DNA of 64,000 nucleotides, from positions 1 to 64,000 of the forward strand of contig CAJTQT010000006.1 in assembly GCA_910578325.1 (NCBI GenBank), read 5' to 3'. The DNA comes from an uncultured Christensenella sp. Its GTDB lineage: Bacteria > Bacillota > Clostridia > Christensenellales > CAG-917. Each line of letters opens with the position of its first letter. Position 1 is the first letter of the stretch. The notes below the pieces were generated by a model. That model was not told the DNA's origin. It ran no database searches and was given only the letters and a program-made list of their open reading frames with translations. The position numbers and the translations under genes are program-made. Shown here in pieces: positions 53,401 to 62,082 of this stretch.

Positions 53401-54160
53401 TTATGCCTGGTATCTCGACGGCGCGGGCAATCTGCTCTATTTCAGCGGAGACGAATATGTTTACGGAACGTACACGCTCGACGCGAATACGAAAGAGTTT
53501 TCAGTTGTCTATAAAGGCACTGCCGCCGACAACGACGAAAAGGGCTCCCTCGACGTAGCGAACGGATGCGGCACTATTGTTTATAATACCGGTTGGGGAA
53601 ATTCATACGCAGGTCTGAGCAGAGTTCCCTTTAATCCTATGGGGTACGGAATCAGTCTCACGGTATACTCGTTTATCGGCGCGGTTAACGGCGACAGTAT
53701 CGTTACGACGTCTCCGTCGTTCTCGGTGTACAGCGCGGGCAATTTCGTGTTCGTCGGAGTATACGGAAAACCGCTGACCGTAATATCGCTCGGCGCGCCT
53801 CTTGCGGCGGGGGCTACTTTCGATTACTATTTCGAAGCGGTTAAGAACGAAATGAAGATACCCGCAACGTACAGATTTACCGCATACGAGAAAGACGGTG
53901 CGATTGCGTTTACGGCGTTGCCCATAGAGTATTATACACAACAGAGCACGCTCACGTTTGAGGATAAAGAGTATACGGTAAGTTGGTTCGACAACAGTCA
54001 CGTTATGATCTGGTCGATGGGTTCATACGGAGGAGAAACGCTTGTTGGCGGAGAAATTACGCGCATCGACGAAAACTCCTTTACCGTAGGCGAATACAAA
54101 GTTACGGGCTACGGCACAGAGGAAGTCAGAATTGAAAAACTTCCTGCCGAGGAAGCATAA
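50498..54160 (+). CDS. Large surface lipoprotein with InlB B-repeat and BspA-type LRRs
   Basis: 1220 residues. The signal peptide ends in FVAC with Cys25, so it is lipid-anchored outside. Residues about 30-92 form an InlB B-repeat (Listeria-Bacteroides repeat: PTRTGYTFDGWYIGEE...LTAKW), followed by a weaker copy to about 165. Next come BspA-type leucine-rich repeats (SISNSAFANNSYVEVVDL, IGSNAFANTKVKVLVIP, DIGPYAFSVGNLFGVVIG). The second half is repeated beta-rich units (YSINGNNITLEGISG, GTYTLDANTKEF). These families mediate adhesion or polymer binding in gut bacteria; the ligand is unknown. Ribosome binding site AGGAG. A terminator follows. Confidence 0.85.
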   Translation: MKKRNFFILICLAVIIAASAVFVACDKTMEYKVTFGGEGVDGFSQTVTSGQTAVEPEVPTRTGYTFDGWYIGEEKYDFKTPVTADITLTAKWTGNKYTVTLGDTEQTKEVVFGEAYDLGIAETAELKDFVGWALNGTLLTNEAGVSLAVWDKTENVTVTAVWTEGSKTIEGLTYTEQEDGTLTVTATKPYQFGQTAEILTTVSGKTVTKIGAMQMLGCYEIKVPSTVKSISNSAFANNSYVEVVDLSEFSGTIGDMAFANCEVKIVELGKTSAIGSNAFANTKVKVLVIPASVKTIGDGALVSDNLLEIGFVGDVPSLGKNVFGDGKREDDEVDFRLTKTALDKIGTTVDEVNAALGTSVKADAFYIYSDEEMQNSVAMSGIFHTADKETLIYRGVGSNVLIYDYTDVQVSDLYDNTHAYKFLADSTERETFVFDYSKRTIEKIEKNANGETIKDGVLYDYQGGEAVYSVPNNVTAIAGGAGFGNQAVRFLIAGANVTDIGPYAFSVGNLFGVVIGDKIETVGEYAFFYQDYLQEIVFKGSTPPAIGEAAFCTIQLGGIMPLVILNGLTQYTGEAAVIYTPLGTSSYYGDPECLPYVEAFNKSLESIDNLPQIGDADDPDSMETVSYKTDMFSQLLTYGINKKDLVYTAPFGTVTMTGTDTGFAFVTFNEESGFSGTNYAFYSNMSGYENSSGYRKLQVYTGYNDAGENESFVVYGEFKDGVYNVRGEEAGSYGELGQDTLSLDGFGKYVFYGADSSTVEGTYSINGNNITLEGISGTVVFDAKAKTVTLNGKLLTALGEEAGVYYDVNNSAKITLDGKAYKSGDKVYSGTLTLVYKGKTAVTGYSINKTAFIFMLDGVEKSWTYSKTSADLLSGYYGNYTDNLKFRVIENTVIDTFNNGDSTLSLDGYFTATLNGKEAYYRMFGDSDSVLLIADGEAKIAYLNIAEKTYSYSTASEAGKWFVTTSANYAWYLDGAGNLLYFSGDEYVYGTYTLDANTKEFSVVYKGTAADNDEKGSLDVANGCGTIVYNTGWGNSYAGLSRVPFNPMGYGISLTVYSFIGAVNGDSIVTTSPSFSVYSAGNFVFVGVYGKPLTVISLGAPLAAGATFDYYFEAVKNEMKIPATYRFTAYEKDGAIAFTALPIEYYTQQSTLTFEDKEYTVSWFDNSHVMIWSMGSYGGETLVGGEITRIDENSFTVGEYKVTGYGTEEVRIEKLPAEEA

Positions 54161-54177
54161 GAATTTCTCAATAAAAC

Positions 54178-54210
54178 AAAAGCGGGGGCAAAAGCCCCCG
54201 CTTGATTTTT
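54178..54210 (+). terminator. Terminator after the large lipoprotein
   Basis: AAAAGCGGGGGC, AAAA loop, GCCCCCGCTT then GATTTTT. Confidence 0.93.
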
Positions 54211-54217
54211 ATATCGG

Positions 54218-54751
54218 TTATTTCAGATCAAATCCGTAAACACAGCGTTTTTTATCTATACGCATAACTTTATGGAATCCCATTCTTTCGCAGAATGCCA
54301 CCGCGGACGGCGTATCCGTCACCGTGTACAAACCTTTGGCTTTTGTGGTTTTAAGGTGGTCGATAAGCGTTTGAATCAATGCCTTTGCCTCGCCTTTTCC
54401 GCGAAAAGATGGAAGTACGCTTATCACCATACGGGCGGAGTAGTTAGGCGGCAGGGCAGAGAGTTTTTTCAGAAGCCGTTTTTCCGCACGGTATGATTTG
54501 CGGCTTTCTTCCTTTACAGTTTTGAGGTATGCGGGATATAAGTCCGCAAATTTTTTGCGGTTTACGCTGCAAATGGCAAACCCCGTCGGTTTGTCGAATT
54601 CGTCGGTGGAAACAAAACAGTGTCGCGGCTCGTTGTCAATATAGTAATCGCAACGCCAGGCGCAGACGCCGCGCATAGAGCCGCGCTGTTCGTCGGCGTA
54701 GGCGATAAACTTTACCGCTTTACAATCTTGCGGAGTATATGGTCTGATCAT
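54218..54751 (-). CDS. GNAT-family N-acetyltransferase
   Basis: 177 residues with the GNAT core: SVLPSFRGKGEAKALIQTLIDHL is the acetyl-CoA-binding motif A (usual R/QxxGxG/A here as RGKGEA) and AVAFCERMGFHKV is motif B. The acceptor cannot be predicted. It lies between two large surface-protein genes and is convergent with the one on its left, with no clear ribosome binding site before the ATG. Cytoplasmic, no signal peptide. Confidence 0.8.
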   Translation of the reverse strand: MIRPYTPQDCKAVKFIAYADEQRGSMRGVCAWRCDYYIDNEPRHCFVSTDEFDKPTGFAICSVNRKKFADLYPAYLKTVKEESRKSYRAEKRLLKKLSALPPNYSARMVISVLPSFRGKGEAKALIQTLIDHLKTTKAKGLYTVTDTPSAVAFCERMGFHKVMRIDKKRCVYGFDLK

Positions 54752-54802
54752 AATGTTTTATTTGCGACGGCAACGCGGTAACGTTGCTTGCGAGTAATGT
54801 TA

Positions 54803-57800
54803 TTATTCGACGTAACCGTAGAGTCTCAGCATATTGACTACGATGCTGCCGCTTGTCTCATCGTATTCGAGGCTGTGCAACAGATTGCTTATCGATACGC
54901 TGTCGAGCGCGATACGGACGTAATTGTTTATGTCCGCGACGTTCGACCACTGTATAAGATCGCCGACGGTCATCGTTGCAAGCAGAGAGGAGAACACGGA
55001 GCCGATTTCGGAGATTTTGGCGTTTTTGATTTCGTCCATATCGAACAGAGTTCCCGACTCTGCGTCGACAACGTCGCCGATTGTAGCGTTTCCGATGACG
55101 TCGGTCATTTCGCCGAGAGTGCCGCCTGCGAGCAGACGGAGCACGGGCGCGCTCTTCTTTCTGATATACTGCGAAATCTCGACGGGCGCAAATTCCGAAA
55201 CCTTTATGTCGGGCTGTCCGTCAGTGCCCGTTTTGGTGAAGAAAGTTTCGTTTGCAGTCGCGATATATCCGAGTTTAGCCGAGAACCGCTCGCTTATCGA
55301 ACTGTGTATTTCGGCGTCGTATTCTACGTACTGACCGTTGACGAATACGAAATTTCCGTCGTCCGATTTTACGTACACGGTTTCGCAACGTCTCTTATCA
55401 TATCTCAGATCCGCGCTCGAAATAAATCCTTTGTCTTTGAGAACATTCGCATAAAACGGTATTTCATCGCGCAAAATGTAATATTCAAGTTCCGTTTGTG
55501 TCGAAACGGAAGATTTTTCAAAAGTGCCGAGCATCTTGTCCGCGAATGCTGGATTTGCGGAATCGTATTCGATAAAGCCTCTGAAATCGTCTTTTATATA
55601 GATTCCGTATTCGGGAGCGGTTACGCCGTCTTTCAGCGAATACATTATGCCCTCGAACACATTTTTACTTCCTGCCTGCGACGCGTCAACCGCCTCTCTG
55701 TAAAACACCTCTGTTCGATAAGGGAAGGTGACGGAGGGCAGTCCCGATTCGCCCTGAACCACTTTCGTATAACCGAGCATATACGTGCACAGCACTATGT
55801 TGCGCTTATATTGAGTGGAAGATTTATCGAGATAATAGAGATTGCCGCAGGAGGTGAGTGCGGCGACTCTCTGCGCAAAGAGTTCGGTATTTTCACCGCA
55901 TTCTTTCCAGAGGTCGTCGTAGGATCTGTAGACATAATAAATCTTTTCGGAGCCATCGACTTCGCTTTCTTGCAGATGGCGGAAGATGAAGTTGCTTTTG
56001 GCGTAGGCGCCGTGGTCGTCGTAAACGAAAACGTATTTACCGTGGTCGTCGGTTCCGCTGTGCGAATTGTCGCCGTATTCTATAAAATACTCTCCGTTCT
56101 CTTTGAATTGAGTTTGCGACGGTTGCGCAAGTATCAGAGCGTTCACGGTGTACACGTCGATGATTTCCGAAATCATCATATCGTCGATAATCAGTTCCAT
56201 AGCGTCCGACATACCGTCTACGTTGACAAACGCGAGTTTTTTGAGGAACGCGGTGCTTTCGCCGGACACTGCCACTCTGAAATAAGCCTCATCGGGATGT
56301 TCTGCGCGGTACTCCGCGTTTACAATGCGGTAAACTCGGGTTTCGGAATCATAGCGGAAGAACCGCTCATCGGGATGAGAATCCATATATTCGGAAGTTG
56401 TCGCGGCATAGATATCGGTGTCGATTTGCAACACGTCGGCAAGCATCAGCGAGTCGAAAGCGGTTGAGAATCCGTCGAGAGTAGAGCCTGCAAAGCGTTG
56501 CAGAATCGCAGACGAAGCGCCGTCTGTGCCCGTGCGGTCGTATCTCGTAAGTCCCGCGTGTTCGGCGGCGTTGTAAAGGGTGTAGTAAACAGCGTTTACG
56601 AAATCGCCCTTTTCGTCGGGTATATACGTTCCGTCGGAAGCCCTTTTATAGCGTTGCTGTCCCGCGTGCAAAGCCGCGTCGTAGAGCGTAAATACGGATT
56701 TGTCCTCGAAGCGGACGTATCTGCCGTTTGCATTTTCCGTGTATCCGTCGGACTTGATGTCTATGATTTCACCGAGTGGGAGTTTACCCGCAACGCTGCC
56801 GAGATCCTTGATTTTGCATTTTCTGCGGACGAGGGATTTTATAATTTTGGCGGTGTCGTCGTTTACGTCGATGAGGTCGGCGACGGTGAGCCCATCCAAA
56901 AGGGCGTCGGCGTTTTGAAGTTCGGAGACAGTCATAAACGCGATGGTTTGCAGAATAGCCGCCGACGTGCCGACGTGAACGCGCGTAAAGGCGAGGGGAA
57001 GATTTTCGTCGGTTTCTTCGAGTTTGGAGTCCTTATTCGGAGTGCCGATGATTCCCCAGATTCCGCCGCTTGACGCGTCGATTTCGCTTGTCGGAATAAA
57101 GCCTTTGCTCACCAGCGTATAATTTCCGCCGTCCGCCGTTTCAACGCAGTTGCCGTATGCGAGAACAAAGCGCTCGGACGTATCCTCTGCGGCGGGAATA
57201 TATTCTATATGCCGATAGAATGTTTTGGTGTTGTCTGCGACATTGAAATCTTCCGAATAACAGGAGTTGTCCACCGCGTAAACTGCCGATTGCTGTCCGT
57301 CGCTGTTTACGGAGAATTTTTTTACGAATCTGAGTTCGCGCATATCCGCTATATCGGAGTTGCCGTCGCCGTCGGTATCCTTGCCGCCCGCGAGATAGGT
57401 TTCCACCCCGAGAGGCGCGACGTAATTCTTATTTGCGAGGTCGGCGGCGGAAACCTCTTCGTATACGTCAACTTTTTGGAAGTATTGAGGATTTGAAAGT
57501 TCGATAAACGTGTCGGTGTCCGTATCGAAAAGCAGGTTGAGCCGCAATACGTTTATCACGCTTCCAAACGAAGACACGTTTACGTCCTGCAACGTTTTGA
57601 GCATTGCGTTATCCTCTATGCCGAGGTCAATTCCGAAACTGTCCTTGATTTTGCGGACGGACATATTCCCGTTGAGAGAGCCGAGAATGTTGTCTATTGC
57701 AACCGATATGCTGTTGTTGATGTTTTCGTTGAGTATGGGGAGGTTGTAATCTTCAAAATTTACGCCTGCGATTTTGCTGACGTCGTTGAGAGAAAACGAA

Positions 57801-58168
57801 TTGACGACGATTGAAAGGTCGTCTATAAGTTGCGTGATAGGGACGTCGTAAAAGTTCTTATCTGTAAAATCTATGCCGCTAACGCCGTTTATCAGGGATA
57901 TTCCGTAATGCTCGTACAGAGTTTTCAGGCTCAGCGTATCGAAATTCTGCACGTCCGCCAGTATGCCTTTGACCGCTTCGAGTACGGATTTATTGTAGAC
58001 TTCGCTGTCGGGAGCGATGATATCGGAACCGGTGAACGACTTCTGCAAATCGCCGACGGTCATTTGCGTGGCGAGTATAAGAACCGTTCCGCCGATGGCG
58101 AGCACGAAAAGAATGATGCCTATCACCATTCCGAGCACAAACGTCAAAGTTCCTCTTAAAACTCTCAT
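54803..58168 (-). CDS. Very large membrane-anchored extracellular protein, repeated motif
   Basis: 1121 residues from the ATG at 58168 (AGAGGTTGTT site upstream). One N-terminal transmembrane segment (about residues 8-34) should anchor a long outside domain. A short motif of the form (M/L)T(V/I)(G/A)D(L/V) recurs many times: QMTVGDLQ, GLTVADLI, LMLADVLQ, MMISEIID, ATIGDVVD, TMTVGDLI, usually after helical segments ending in Leu-Leu-..., and is spaced by Tyr-rich stretches. No catalytic motif is visible and I do not recognise the family. The next gene upstream (CvpA-like) has its own terminator, so the two are separately ended. Confidence 0.65.
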   Translation of the reverse strand: MRVLRGTLTFVLGMVIGIILFVLAIGGTVLILATQMTVGDLQKSFTGSDIIAPDSEVYNKSVLEAVKGILADVQNFDTLSLKTLYEHYGISLINGVSGIDFTDKNFYDVPITQLIDDLSIVVNSFSLNDVSKIAGVNFEDYNLPILNENINNSISVAIDNILGSLNGNMSVRKIKDSFGIDLGIEDNAMLKTLQDVNVSSFGSVINVLRLNLLFDTDTDTFIELSNPQYFQKVDVYEEVSAADLANKNYVAPLGVETYLAGGKDTDGDGNSDIADMRELRFVKKFSVNSDGQQSAVYAVDNSCYSEDFNVADNTKTFYRHIEYIPAAEDTSERFVLAYGNCVETADGGNYTLVSKGFIPTSEIDASSGGIWGIIGTPNKDSKLEETDENLPLAFTRVHVGTSAAILQTIAFMTVSELQNADALLDGLTVADLIDVNDDTAKIIKSLVRRKCKIKDLGSVAGKLPLGEIIDIKSDGYTENANGRYVRFEDKSVFTLYDAALHAGQQRYKRASDGTYIPDEKGDFVNAVYYTLYNAAEHAGLTRYDRTGTDGASSAILQRFAGSTLDGFSTAFDSLMLADVLQIDTDIYAATTSEYMDSHPDERFFRYDSETRVYRIVNAEYRAEHPDEAYFRVAVSGESTAFLKKLAFVNVDGMSDAMELIIDDMMISEIIDVYTVNALILAQPSQTQFKENGEYFIEYGDNSHSGTDDHGKYVFVYDDHGAYAKSNFIFRHLQESEVDGSEKIYYVYRSYDDLWKECGENTELFAQRVAALTSCGNLYYLDKSSTQYKRNIVLCTYMLGYTKVVQGESGLPSVTFPYRTEVFYREAVDASQAGSKNVFEGIMYSLKDGVTAPEYGIYIKDDFRGFIEYDSANPAFADKMLGTFEKSSVSTQTELEYYILRDEIPFYANVLKDKGFISSADLRYDKRRCETVYVKSDDGNFVFVNGQYVEYDAEIHSSISERFSAKLGYIATANETFFTKTGTDGQPDIKVSEFAPVEISQYIRKKSAPVLRLLAGGTLGEMTDVIGNATIGDVVDAESGTLFDMDEIKNAKISEIGSVFSSLLATMTVGDLIQWSNVADINNYVRIALDSVSISNLLHSLEYDETSGSIVVNMLRLYGYVE

Positions 58169-58255
58169 AACAACCTCTGAAAATCGGATTCGTCCTCGCC
58201 GCGATATAACAGTAGTATGTAACGCGGCGGATATTATATTTTTTAAATAATGCAC

Positions 58256-58280
58256 AAACGGCTGACAGTGTCAGCCGTTT
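58256..58280 (-). terminator. Terminator after the CvpA-like gene
   Basis: Perfect 12-base inverted repeat AAACGGCTGACA/TGTCAGCCGTTT around a single base, immediately past the CvpA-like stop on the minus strand, with an upstream and downstream A/T tract. Confidence 0.85.
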
Positions 58281-58287
58281 TTAAGTT

Positions 58288-59055
58288 TTATCCGAATATG
58301 CTTTTGAAAACCGAGCCTATCGGATTGTTTTCGTACAGATAACCCACAACGGGGGAGTTGAGCAGATACTCGTGCATAGCAGGCAGCGTATCCGCCAGCG
58401 TATGAAGTATCGCGAGCACGAGCAGGATAAAGACAAGCGCGAGCGACGCAGAGAGCAACGCGCCCAAAGTTCTGTCCACCGCGCGCACAGCCGGACTGTC
58501 GGCAGAGTGCATATTTTTGAAAGCGCGTCTTAGCAGACTGCAAATTATTGCAAGTGCAATCGAATAGAGGATAAACAGTACGACCGCGACGATAAGGCTT
58601 GTCAGAGCGCCCGCGCCCGCGTCGCCGAGAGTCTGACCGTCTTCCGTCACAAAGCGTTCTGCAAGCCAGACCGCAAGTTTTGCTTTGGTGCGGTCAACGA
58701 GTCCGCTTCCGCCCGCGTCTTCGAGTTTTACTTTGTTCATAGTCCCGTCAAACTCGACGTTGATATAGAAAGAACCGTCCTCCGCGATGTGAATCGGCTC
58801 CGTGAACACGATTCCCCAGTTTGCGGTCTTTTGCGCGAGATTTTGTTTAAGACCGTCGACAAACCCGATTTTGCAAACGGGTGCGAGAGTGACGCCGACA
58901 AGAAGAAGAGAAACTAGAATTACGGCAATAGACTTATAAAAGCCTTTGAAAGATTTCGCAAGACCGCCGATAAGTCCGCCGAGCAGACCTAAGCCCACTA
59001 AGACGAAAAACGCTATGTCCGCGTATGAAACTGCCGATATTGCCGTAGACAACAT
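58288..59055 (-). CDS. CvpA-like membrane protein
   Basis: 255 residues from the ATG at 59055. Four hydrophobic helices with the CvpA-type start (DIAFFVLVGLGLLGGLIGGLAKSFKG) and a distal pair (ALTSLIVAVVLFILYSIALAIICSLLRR, LGALLSASLALVFILLVLAIL). Between the second and third helix is an extracellular loop of about 80 residues rich in charged and beta-forming residues, longer than in typical CvpA. CvpA proteins in E. coli affect colicin V export and envelope integrity; the role here is open. Confidence 0.7.
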   Translation of the reverse strand: MLSTAISAVSYADIAFFVLVGLGLLGGLIGGLAKSFKGFYKSIAVILVSLLLVGVTLAPVCKIGFVDGLKQNLAQKTANWGIVFTEPIHIAEDGSFYINVEFDGTMNKVKLEDAGGSGLVDRTKAKLAVWLAERFVTEDGQTLGDAGAGALTSLIVAVVLFILYSIALAIICSLLRRAFKNMHSADSPAVRAVDRTLGALLSASLALVFILLVLAILHTLADTLPAMHEYLLNSPVVGYLYENNPIGSVFKSIFG

Positions 59056-59325
59056 AAACCTACTTTCCTCTTTGCGGCAAAAAGCCGCTGTCGCGCTTCT
59101 TTCGCGCACGGCGGCGCGCCTGCGCAATTGCGTTACGTATATATTAAATACGTCGGTTGCGTATATTATAACCAATTCGCACAACTTGTGCAACCGCATT
59201 TTCAAATTGTAAATTAAAGGAAATGAGCCGATTGTTGTCTGTCATATGATAAAACCGCACGGCGCAATGAGGAATTGCGAAAAATTCTTAAAAAAATTAT
59301 TGATTTGTGACATATTTTAACGTCG

Positions 59326-59354
59326 GTTTAAAATTGCCGCTTATTGACAATAAT
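59326..59354 (+). promoter_or_regulatory. Possible forespore-type promoter of yyaC
   Basis: GTTTA (59326-59330), 15 bases, GACAATAAT (59346-59354), similar in sequence and spacing to sigma-F/sigma-G promoters (GYATA / GGNNANANT). It ends six bases before the ATG at 59361. Weak alone; suggested by the gene it precedes. Confidence 0.4.
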
Positions 59355-59360
59355 CAAACA

Positions 59361-59978
59361 ATGAAAAAATCGACGACGCAAACAACTGAAAAAAAGAGAA
59401 TCAAACCGCCGGCGGAACTCGCAGTAAAAGGAAAAGCGGAAGACTTCCGCAAAGCGCGCCCGGCAGAAAACGACTGCGACGACGAGGCGCTTGCGCCGTT
59501 TGTCGGCGCACTGTTCCGCACGATTACGGAAGCAGACGACAGACAGATAGTCATAGTGTGCTTCGGCACGACGGCGATTTCCGGGGATTCGCTGGGACCG
59601 CAGGTCGGCAGTCTGCTCCGCGACAGATACAATGTGCCTGCTTTTGTTTACGGCACGGAGGAGCGCACCGTAAACGGCAAGAATATGGCGCAATGGGTTG
59701 ACTTTATCAGGTCCGTGCACGAAGACGCGCTGATAATAGCGGTGGACGCAAGTTTAGGACAGGCTGATAAGGTGGGGCAGATAGTACTGCGTACGGACGG
59801 AGTATGCCCCGCCGCGATAAAGGGAAGAAAAAACCGATTCGGAGACGTAGGGATACTGGGCGTCGTGGCAGAAAGCGGAGAAGACCCGCTTATGCAATTG
59901 ATGACCGTATCGCCTGTTTATGTGCAGGATTTGGCGCATAAAGTTTGCGTTTTGCTCAATCAAGCGTTGTTTGCCTGA
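59361..59978 (+). CDS. yyaC: Sporulation-associated protein YyaC (DUF1256)
   Basis: 205 residues. The C-terminal ~150 residues are the YyaC domain, related in fold to the GPR-type spore protease/hydrogenase-maturation peptidase group: VIVCFGTTAISGDSLGPQVG, then VDASLGQADKVGQI and the conserved glycine-rich DVGILGVVAE. The N-terminal ~45 residues are a charged, probably flexible extension. In Bacillus subtilis yyaC is expressed in the forespore. I chose ATG 59361; an upstream start at 59307 would add a poor hydrophobic segment. This gene is the best hint that the organism belongs to a spore-forming lineage. Confidence 0.85.
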   Translation: MKKSTTQTTEKKRIKPPAELAVKGKAEDFRKARPAENDCDDEALAPFVGALFRTITEADDRQIVIVCFGTTAISGDSLGPQVGSLLRDRYNVPAFVYGTEERTVNGKNMAQWVDFIRSVHEDALIIAVDASLGQADKVGQIVLRTDGVCPAAIKGRKNRFGDVGILGVVAESGEDPLMQLMTVSPVYVQDLAHKVCVLLNQALFA

Positions 59979-60012
59979 ATCTTAAAATAGCATTTTTTAA
60001 GGTGCGAGATAT

Positions 60013-60050
60013 ATAACTACGTCATTATGTGGCGTAGTTATTGCTTTTAT
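60013..60050 (+). terminator. Terminator after yyaC
   Basis: ATAACTACG, 11-base loop, CGTAGTTAT, then TGCTTTTATTTT. Confidence 0.75.
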
Positions 60051-60107
60051 TTTATTATGGTGTTAAAATTTAAAAAGTTTTAAAACTATATAAAATAAGG
60101 AGTGCTT

Positions 60108-61037
60108 ATGGCGTCGGAAGATATAAAAACCGTCATAGAAATAAGCGGACTTACAAAGAGTTTCGGAGAGATTAAGGCGGTGCAGGACGTGTCGTTTGAG
60201 GTGCGGGAGGGCGAACTGTTTGCATTTCTGGGCATCAACGGAGCGGGCAAATCCACAACGATTTCTATGATTTGCGGGACGCTGTGCGCCGACGGCGGTC
60301 AGGTGATTATCGACGGTTACGACGTTGCGAAGGACGCCGAGCGTATAAAGCGCAACATAGGCGTCGTGTTTCAGTCGTCGGTTCTGGACAAAGCGTTGTC
60401 TGTAAAGGACAATCTGAAAAACCGCGCCGCGTGCTACGGAATATGCGGCAAAGATTTCGAGGCCCGTCTTGCGCAACTCACCGACCTGTTTGAACTCAAA
60501 GATTTTTTAAAGAGACCGCTGGGAAAACTTTCGGGCGGTCAGCGCAGGCGCGTGGATATAGCGCGGGCTATCATTGCCGAGCCCAAAATCCTAATTCTCG
60601 ACGAGCCGACAACTGGACTCGATCCGCAGACCAGAAAGAATATCTGGGAAGTGATCGGAAAACTTCGCAGAGAAAAGAATATGACCGTATTTTTGACTAC
60701 GCATTATATGGAAGAGACGACGGACGCGGATTATATCGTAATAATCGACGGCGGGAAAATTGTTGCGCAAGGCACTCCGCTCGACCTGAAAAATAAGTAT
60801 ACGGGCGATTTCATCACATTGTACAACGCGGACGAAGACGCTGTCGCCGCGCTGGGAATGCCATACGAAAAAATACGCGACGCGTTCAGAATCGAGGTGC
60901 GCGATACCGCGCAGGCAACGTCGCTGATTGTCGGCAACAGAGAACTTTTCAACGACTATGAAATCGTAAAAGGAAAAATGGACGATGTCTTTCTTGCCGT
61001 TACGGGCAAGAAACTCACCGCGGAGGCGGAGAAATGA
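60108..61037 (+). CDS. ABC transporter ATP-binding protein (drug/daunorubicin type)
   Basis: 309 residues from the ATG at 60108; the upstream GTG overlaps the ribosome binding site AAGGAG and is unlikely. Walker A GINGAGKSTT, signature KLSGGQRRRVDIARAI, Walker B ILILDEPTTGLD and the H-loop TTHYM are all present. A C-terminal domain (about 220-309) of the type seen in DrrA/Nod-type exporters follows. The stop overlaps the permease start by four bases. Together they form an ABC-2 exporter for an unidentified substrate. Confidence 0.93.
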   Translation: MASEDIKTVIEISGLTKSFGEIKAVQDVSFEVREGELFAFLGINGAGKSTTISMICGTLCADGGQVIIDGYDVAKDAERIKRNIGVVFQSSVLDKALSVKDNLKNRAACYGICGKDFEARLAQLTDLFELKDFLKRPLGKLSGGQRRRVDIARAIIAEPKILILDEPTTGLDPQTRKNIWEVIGKLRREKNMTVFLTTHYMEETTDADYIVIIDGGKIVAQGTPLDLKNKYTGDFITLYNADEDAVAALGMPYEKIRDAFRIEVRDTAQATSLIVGNRELFNDYEIVKGKMDDVFLAVTGKKLTAEAEK

Positions 61038-61975
61038 TGAAGACGTTTTTTGCATTTACCGAGAGAAATATAAAACTGTTTTTTAAAGATAAAGGGTTGT
61101 TTTTGACGTCGCTGATAACGCCGATAATTCTTTTGGTGCTATACGTCGCGTTTTTGGCAAACGTGTATAAAGACACTATGATGTCGGCGATACCGGAGGG
61201 TTTTGTCGTTTCCGAAAAACTCATAAACGGAATTGTAGGAGGAGAACTGTTTTCTTCGCTTCTTGCCGTAATTACGGTTACGGTTGCATTCTGTTCTAAT
61301 ATGATAATGGTACAGGATAAATTGACGGGAGCCGCAACGGACTTTTCGGTGACGCCGATAAAAAAGTCGGTGCGGGCGATGTCCTATTATACGTCCACTA
61401 TAACCGTAACGATGGTGGTTTGTCTGTTTGCGACGTTTTTATGTATGATATATCTGGCGGCGGTAGGCTGGTGGCTGAGCGCGGGCGACGTATTTCTGCT
61501 CATACTCGATACCTTTATACTGGCGATGTTCGGGACCGCGCTTTCGTCGCTTATCAACTGTTTTGCAAGTACGCAGGGACAGATGCAGGCGATAGGAACG
61601 ATTGTCAGCGCGGGATACGGATTTATCTGCGGAGCGTATATGCCTCTTTCAAATCTCGGAGACGGATTGCAAAAGTTTTCTTCGCTGCTTCCGGGAACAT
61701 ACGGAACCTCGCTTGTGCGCAATCACGCGTTGAGAGGCGCGTTCGAGGGGCTTGCAAACGAAGGAGTGCCCGCGCAGGTCATCGACGGAATTAAAAAATC
61801 CATAGATTGCAAAATATACTTTTTCGGACACGAAGTTAGTATCGGTGCGATGTACGCGGTGCTTGTGATCTCTACGGCTTTGATAATCGGGGCATATATT
61901 CTGGCAACCGTGCTTTTGAGCAAACGAAAAAATACGGGCAAAGTGATACGTAAAAGATTTGCTAAATCTAAATAA
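61034..61975 (+). CDS. ABC-2 type exporter permease
   Basis: 313 residues with six hydrophobic segments and the ABC-2 family layout: an N-terminal helix after a basic start (FFKDKGLFLTSLITPIILLVLYVAFLANVY), a cluster of four helices in the middle and a last helix before a basic tail (LLSKRKNTGKVIRKRFAKSK). A GGAGG site precedes the overlapping ATGATG; I keep the first ATG, which makes an ATGA overlap with the ATPase gene. Substrate unknown; drug, lipid or peptide export are possible. Confidence 0.9.
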   Translation: MMKTFFAFTERNIKLFFKDKGLFLTSLITPIILLVLYVAFLANVYKDTMMSAIPEGFVVSEKLINGIVGGELFSSLLAVITVTVAFCSNMIMVQDKLTGAATDFSVTPIKKSVRAMSYYTSTITVTMVVCLFATFLCMIYLAAVGWWLSAGDVFLLILDTFILAMFGTALSSLINCFASTQGQMQAIGTIVSAGYGFICGAYMPLSNLGDGLQKFSSLLPGTYGTSLVRNHALRGAFEGLANEGVPAQVIDGIKKSIDCKIYFFGHEVSIGAMYAVLVISTALIIGAYILATVLLSKRKNTGKVIRKRFAKSK

Positions 61976-62025
61976 TTTAAATCAAAATAATGTAAGAAAG
62001 CAAGATGCAATCGAAATGTACAAAG

Positions 62026-62055
62026 ACGGCGCGCCGATGGCGCGCCGTTTAAATT
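62026..62055. terminator. Terminator between the exporter operon and lepB
   Basis: ACGGCGCGCC, GAT loop, GGCGCGCCGT then TTAAATT. Very stable, between convergent genes, with a modest T tract. Confidence 0.75.
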
Positions 62056-62082
62056 GCTTTGAGGTTATGAATCAGCAAAGCG

